Shown here: piece by piece, positions 6,095 through 9,338 of the stretch
How the letters are laid out: every line of letters starts with the position of its first letter
How positions within the stretch are numbered: the stretch's first letter is position 1
Assembly: GCA_031278495.1 (NCBI GenBank)
Contig: JAITKG010000025.1
Coordinates: forward strand, 1 to 9,338
Length of the DNA stretch: 9,338 bases
Source of the DNA: Prevotellaceae bacterium
GTDB lineage: Bacteria > Bacteroidota > Bacteroidia > Bacteroidales > UBA932
Direction: 5' to 3'
Notes under the pieces: model-generated
Told to the model about the DNA's origin: nothing
The model's input: the letters and a program-made list of their open reading frames with translations, nothing else
The model's database searches: none
Made by a program: the position numbers and the translations under genes

Positions 6095-7042
6095 TTATTC
6101 CAGTATTTCGAACAGTTCGTCTAATTTTGGCGTCAGGATAATTTCGATACGCCGGTTTTTTTGGCGGGCGTCGGCGGTTTTTGCGTTATCTAATGGAATA
6201 AATTCCCCGCGACCGGCAGCGGTAATACGCCGGGCGTCAATTTGGGAATTTTTGAGCAGTTCGCGGACAACCGACGTGGCGCGTTTTACGCTCAAATCCC
6301 AGTTGTCTTTCAAGTCGCCCGTGCCACGGTAAGCCACGTCGTCGGTATGTCCTTCTATCAATACGTTGATTTCGGGATTCTGCGCCAGCATTTGCGCCAA
6401 GTCTTTGATAGCGCCGGCGCCCCGTGCTTCTATGTCGTAGCGTCCCGAACGGAAAAGCAGTTTATCCTCCATTGATACATATACCTTTCCATTCTTCGTA
6501 TGTACGCTCAATCCCTTTCCTTCAAAGCCGAGCAATGCGTCGGACACTTTGCGCCGGAGGGCGGTTACCGTAGAATCCTTGCGTGCAAGGATAGCTTCCA
6601 GTTCCATTAACCGTTTATTTCGTTTTTCCATTTCGTCCTGCATTTGTTGCAGCTCGCGGAGTTTCGCCGCCAAATCATCTTCCCGCTTTTGCAGTTCTTC
6701 GCGGGTACGCTGTATTTCGATACTCATGCTGCCGGTTTCCTTGATATTCTGCCGGCGCGAACGGTCCATCAAGCCCTGCAGTTCGACCAATTGCTTTTGC
6801 AGCGATACTCTTTCGGCTTCCGTTGTTTCAAATTTTTTAGCAATTTCTTCCAGTTCCTGCAACCGGCGTTTCAGGGCGGCATTTTCATTGGCTAAATTAT
6901 TCATTCGTTCGTTAATCCTGTTGCGGTCGTCCATCAAAAGGCGATAGTCGGCATTTAACGAATTATATTGCGTGCTCGACACGCAGGAACTCAATACCAG
7001 TGCGGCAACCAGAAGTATAGAAGAAATTTTAACGTATTTCAT
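6095..7042 (-). CDS. OmpA/Pal-like coiled-coil lipoprotein
   Basis: From the ATG at 7042 the protein has 315 residues. It has a lipoprotein signal (MKYVKISSILLVAALVLSSC) with lipobox LSSC and Cys20 as the lipidated residue. Residues about 30-165 are a long charged coiled coil (heptads rich in Arg, Glu, Gln, Leu). The C-terminal OmpA-like domain (about 185-303) shows LLFRSGRYDI, LIEGHTDDVAYRG (228-240), NWDLSVKRATSVVRELL (247-263), ITAAGRGE and QKNRRIEI (294-301), the residues used for binding peptidoglycan diaminopimelate. Expected role: tethering the outer membrane to peptidoglycan. An upstream in-frame ATG at 7072 adds ten residues, but it overlaps the predicted -7 box and would disturb the signal peptide, so I reject it. 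The ATPase-like gene follows 12 nt downstream. Confidence 0.93.
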   Translation of the reverse strand: MKYVKISSILLVAALVLSSCVSSTQYNSLNADYRLLMDDRNRINERMNNLANENAALKRRLQELEEIAKKFETTEAERVSLQKQLVELQGLMDRSRRQNIKETGSMSIEIQRTREELQKREDDLAAKLRELQQMQDEMEKRNKRLMELEAILARKDSTVTALRRKVSDALLGFEGKGLSVHTKNGKVYVSMEDKLLFRSGRYDIEARGAGAIKDLAQMLAQNPEINVLIEGHTDDVAYRGTGDLKDNWDLSVKRATSVVRELLKNSQIDARRITAAGRGEFIPLDNAKTADARQKNRRIEIILTPKLDELFEILE

Positions 7043-7069
7043 AATGGGAAACAATTTTATTCTATGTCG

Positions 7070-7077
7070 CAAAGATA
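7070..7077 (-). promoter_or_regulatory. Bacteroidota -7 promoter element for the lipoprotein gene
   Basis: The minus strand reads TATCTTTG, fitting TAnnTTTG, 27 nt upstream of the ATG at 7042. No convincing -33 TTTG is seen. The box probably drives the lipoprotein-ATPase pair and supports the downstream start choice. Confidence 0.5.
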
Positions 7078-7309
7078 ATAAAAGATTTATGAATTACGCG
7101 ATTTTATGGCTGGCAGGATAATACAATCCCCTTACATTTATACAGGATATACAGGAAGCAGAATTATCCGGATTTATCAGGGAATGCCTGCCCGGATACA
7201 GGATTGTGAAAATTGGTAAATTCATAAATTTCTTGGAGTATTATATCCTTTTTACCTGCGAAAATAATGTATACAGGCGAAAGATGAAGTATTCATAAAA
7301 ATAAAGTAA

Positions 7310-7317
7310 TATATTTG
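7310..7317 (+). promoter_or_regulatory. Possible -7 promoter element, rightward
   Basis: TATATTTG matches TAnnTTTG. It is the only such match I found on the plus strand upstream of the FISUMP gene, but it would give a leader of more than 300 nt and lacks a clear -33 box. In such AT-rich DNA it may be chance. Confidence 0.25.
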
Positions 7318-7383
7318 TAGCATTATTGATGTTCTTTGTTTATTGATGTAGGAAATTGGCGAAATTTCAACCACTGATGTACC

Positions 7384-7482
7384 ATGCCTAAAAAAATAAA
7401 TATTATTTTAGATTTATTCATTATTGGCGGGTTTGCCAGGTTTCTTACAACGATAAACCAAAATTCACGTTTTCTTTTTTAA
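7384..7482 (+). CDS. Possible 32-residue hydrophobic small ORF
   Basis: An ATG frame encodes a 32-residue peptide (start MPKKINIILDLFIIGGFARF, ending in SRFLF). A lysine pair is followed by a hydrophobic stretch (IILDLFIIGGFARFL), which would suit a small membrane peptide. It lies downstream of the possible -7 box at 7310. There is no recognisable ribosome-binding site and no family match, and an ORF of this size is expected by chance in AT-rich DNA. Confidence 0.15.
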   Translation: MPKKINIILDLFIIGGFARFLTTINQNSRFLF

Positions 7483-7490
7483 AGAAAAAT

Positions 7491-7616
7491 CCCACAAACA
7501 ACATAAGAATCGTGAAAAGTGGCAATGAGAAAAAATTGCAGCTGGAGATTGTTTTGTAGATGTTGTTTGTGTTTGTGTTTGTGGGTACGTATACAAAACA
7601 ATCTCTAAAAGCTGCA
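7491..7616. repeat. Two interleaved inverted repeats upstream of the FISUMP gene
   Basis: Repeat A: CACAAACAACAT (7493-7504) is the exact complement of ATGTTGTTTGTG (7560-7571); CCCACAAAC (7491-7499) can alternatively pair with GTTTGTGGG (7577-7585). Repeat B: left arm 7537-7558 and right arm 7592-7616 share TGCAGCT at the outer end and GAGATTGTTTTGTA at the inner end, separated by a small unequal bulge. The 33-nt spacer of B contains three TTTGTG units. The left arm of B lies inside the loop of A while its right arm lies outside, so the two helices interleave. B ends about 37 nt before the start codon. Confidence 0.75.
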
Positions 7617-7652
7617 TATAATAAAAAATAAAAAAATAAAAAATAAAAAATT

Positions 7653-9218
7653 ATGAGAACAAAATCTTTTTTTCTTGCAATGCTTGTAAGCGTTGCTGCA
7701 AATGCTACCGTAACGGTAACACCGATAAGTACGGATTATGCCGCAAAAAAAGTAACGTTCAAAGTGGCATGGACGAATTCCCCCTCTGCGCCCTATAATA
7801 ACCGCGTATGGATATGGATAGATTTCTGCCCGATAAGCGGCGTAACGCCCCATGGTTTTTCAACTGCTACTATTTCCAATCCCACCAGGACAGGTGGGTA
7901 TGGTACTATCACGGGATTGAACGGACGTGGTTTTTTTATAGAATATAGCACAACCAATCCCGGCTCGACGGTTACGGCTACGTTAAGTAATGCGCCTGCC
8001 GGAAAATTCAACTGGTGCGTTTATGGCAGCGACTATCCGCCGAATGCAGTCATAAACGGAAACAGTTATACTTTGAAAGGCACGCCGCCATTTGTCGTTA
8101 ATGGCTCTTCTCTCGGCGCTGGGGTAAGAAGTTATTCAGGTGGTTGCATTACTTCTATTACTGACGCTACCGGTTATCCCGGAATAATCAATCATTCTTT
8201 TTCGGCAGGTGCTATTAACAACGGCAGCAATACTGTTCTTGTAGGCACAACGCCTGCTGCTATTACTTCAAATACGGCTGCAAGCAGCGGTGGAGGCTTT
8301 ACTTACCGTTGGGTAAGAATCGGCACATCCAGCGCTACATATACAGATAATAATGCCGGGCATAGTTTTGCGACGGCAGAAATAAATACGGCAGGCTCTT
8401 GGACGTACTACCGGGAAGTGCGTGATAACACATGTGCCACTACCACATGGAATCGTTCATCAGGCTCGTATAAATTAACCGTGATGAACTGCCCATACAC
8501 CGGCAGCGATTTGTACATAGATGCTACGCATCTTTGCCGACAACGTACCAGTGGCGCAAGAAACTGGGAAGCATATATACGAGATAGCCGGGATAGAGAG
8601 ATTTACCGCATTGTTTTGATGCCTGACGGTAAATGGTGGCTAGCGCAAAACGTGAAATTAGCCCGCTACGGTGGAACAAACGTAGGTGTGGCATTTAGCA
8701 ATTGTAATAAAGATGAATGCGGAAGAGGATACACGCGTGATGAAACCATCGGTGCATGGGGTGGTACCAGTGGTGTAGGAGAAAATAAACAGGGCGTTTG
8801 CCCTTCTGGTTGGATTTTGCCAACATATATTCAATATCAAAACTTATTTAATGCCATCAATCCCAGCATAAGTTGGAGTAGCTATACACACAGCAGCGGC
8901 ATCTGTAGAGCTTATTACGTCATAGATCAAACTGTGGCTACAAGATTGCACAACCAGACTTGGACATGTGACCCAGGAAATGATTACTATGGTTGGGCAA
9001 GTATTACAAACTATTCTGGGTGTGGAACAAATTTAGAGTCCTGTGGTTGGATCTGGATCGCACAAACAAACTTGACCACGGTACAGTATACCAGATGGGG
9101 GTTTAGAGACTGCGCTGCGTACAAAAGCTGTAATTTGATCGAATTTGCTTGGATCCATAATAGTATTCGCAACCCAGCAAAGTACGGGATGTTTGTGCGT
9201 TGTATCCACCAACTGTAG
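7653..9218 (+). CDS. Secreted FISUMP (Fib_succ_major) domain protein
   Basis: This 521-residue protein has a Sec signal peptide (MRTKSFFLAMLVSVAANA, likely cut after residue 18). Residues about 20-150 form a beta-rich domain (VTFKVAWTNS, NRVWIWIDFCP). Residues about 175-277 resemble the Ig/PKD-like module often found in these proteins (GGGFTYRWVRIGTSSATYT, TAGSWTYYREVRDNTC). The C-terminal FISUMP domain (about 316-519) shows IYRIVLMPDGKWWLAQNVK, CGRGYT, VCPSGWILPT (382-391), DYYGWASI (444-451) and a final VRCIHQL. The domain is cysteine-rich, suggesting disulphides outside the cell. No type IX secretion signal is seen at the C-terminus. Function is unknown; the family is thought to be surface-exposed and occurs in large paralogous sets in Bacteroidota. 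The ATG follows an A-rich leader. The gene stands alone and is followed by a terminator-like hairpin. Confidence 0.92.
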   Translation: MRTKSFFLAMLVSVAANATVTVTPISTDYAAKKVTFKVAWTNSPSAPYNNRVWIWIDFCPISGVTPHGFSTATISNPTRTGGYGTITGLNGRGFFIEYSTTNPGSTVTATLSNAPAGKFNWCVYGSDYPPNAVINGNSYTLKGTPPFVVNGSSLGAGVRSYSGGCITSITDATGYPGIINHSFSAGAINNGSNTVLVGTTPAAITSNTAASSGGGFTYRWVRIGTSSATYTDNNAGHSFATAEINTAGSWTYYREVRDNTCATTTWNRSSGSYKLTVMNCPYTGSDLYIDATHLCRQRTSGARNWEAYIRDSRDREIYRIVLMPDGKWWLAQNVKLARYGGTNVGVAFSNCNKDECGRGYTRDETIGAWGGTSGVGENKQGVCPSGWILPTYIQYQNLFNAINPSISWSSYTHSSGICRAYYVIDQTVATRLHNQTWTCDPGNDYYGWASITNYSGCGTNLESCGWIWIAQTNLTTVQYTRWGFRDCAAYKSCNLIEFAWIHNSIRNPAKYGMFVRCIHQL

Positions 9219-9295
9219 TTTATAGCAAAACATATTTTACCTTTTCAAAGCAACCAAAAATAACGCTTTGTACTACTGCATTCGTTGAATTTATT

Positions 9296-9316
9296 AAGGT
9301 TTTTCCGCAAAACCTT
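9296..9316 (+). terminator. Terminator-like hairpin after the FISUMP gene
   Basis: A perfect 8-bp stem (AAGGTTTT with AAAACCTT) encloses the loop TCCGC and is followed by TTATT. It lies 78 nt after the FISUMP stop. The stem is only moderately stable. The rest of 9219-9338 is AT-rich, with no gene visible before the window ends. Confidence 0.5.
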
Positions 9317-9338
9317 TTATTCCGGCTATTGGCATTCA

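Larger units (their letters stand above)
7078..7652. other. Long AT-rich divergent intergenic region
   Basis: About 575 bp separate the leftward lipoprotein gene from the rightward FISUMP gene. I see no substantial gene, no RNA gene and no insertion-sequence ends. The left part (7110-7210) carries short complementary stretches (GGCAGG with CCTGCC, ACAATCC with GGATTGT) of doubtful meaning. The right part contains a candidate -7 box, one tiny ORF, an interleaved pair of inverted repeats, and an A-rich leader made of AATAAAAA-type runs (about 7620-7652) directly before the FISUMP ATG. Confidence 0.75.

Noticed and set aside
7042..7072. Upstream in-frame ATG for the lipoprotein gene
   Set aside because: It overlaps the -7 promoter box and adds ten residues ahead of a well-formed lipoprotein signal; the ATG at 7042 fits better.
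7112..7207. Complementary pairs GGCAGG/CCTGCC and ACAATCC/GGATTGT suggesting a structured RNA
   Set aside because: The helices are short, far apart and interleaved, as expected by chance; no flanking transcript signal supports them.
7605..7853. Minus-strand frame across the FISUMP leader and start
   Set aside because: It overlaps the A-rich leader and signal peptide region of a clear gene and gives a low-complexity product.
9296..9316. Hairpin downstream of FISUMP as a retroelement target-site stem
   Set aside because: It is 78 nt beyond the stop codon and followed by T-rich DNA, which suits a terminator better than the close-set stems known next to variable regions.

Overview
The window looks like chromosomal DNA from an uncultured or little-studied member of the Bacteroidales (phylum Bacteroidota). 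The evidence is a FISUMP-domain surface protein, a DUF6261-like protein, an ATPase family typical of Bacteroides and relatives, two matches to the Bacteroidota -7 promoter element (TAnnTTTG), and A-rich leaders in place of Shine-Dalgarno sites. No tRNA, rRNA, CRISPR array, transposase or integrase is visible.

Layout. Positions 11-215 hold about five 42-bp tandem repeats, each built around a palindrome, leading into a DUF6261-like gene (221-1159, +) with an unusual Ig-like C-terminal tail. A convergent intergenic region (1160-1408) combines a strong bidirectional terminator with a mosaic of 7- and 8-bp tandem repeats. On the minus strand, in transcription order, follow argB (4783-3998), an argE-type M20 deacylase (3854-2778) and argH (2701-1409). 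These are the acylglutamate kinase, the acylornithine deacylase and argininosuccinate lyase of arginine biosynthesis. The gaps between them are filled with the same class of short repeats, which touch or overrun the gene ends. Upstream, also on the minus strand, lies a tight pair: an OmpA/Pal-like coiled-coil lipoprotein (7042-6095) followed after 12 nt by an AAA-type ATPase-like protein (6082-4952) whose Walker A and Walker B motifs are both non-canonical. Positions 7078-7652 form a long AT-rich gap that serves as divergent upstream DNA and contains two interleaved inverted repeats. The last gene (7653-9218, +) encodes a secreted protein with a C-terminal FISUMP domain, followed by a terminator-like hairpin.

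How the genes fit together. The arg genes supply three non-consecutive steps of arginine synthesis; argC, argD, argF and argG must lie elsewhere. The lipoprotein and ATPase are probably co-transcribed from the -7 box at 7070-7077, and argB has its own -7 box at 4802-4809. The FISUMP and DUF6261-like genes stand alone.

The most unusual features are the non-coding architecture of positions 1-4010 (palindrome array, modular 7/8-mer arrays joined by a GGCTGGCG-type linker, stop codons falling inside repeats), the degenerate ATPase motifs, and the structured region before the FISUMP gene. I see no clear new defence or mobile system.
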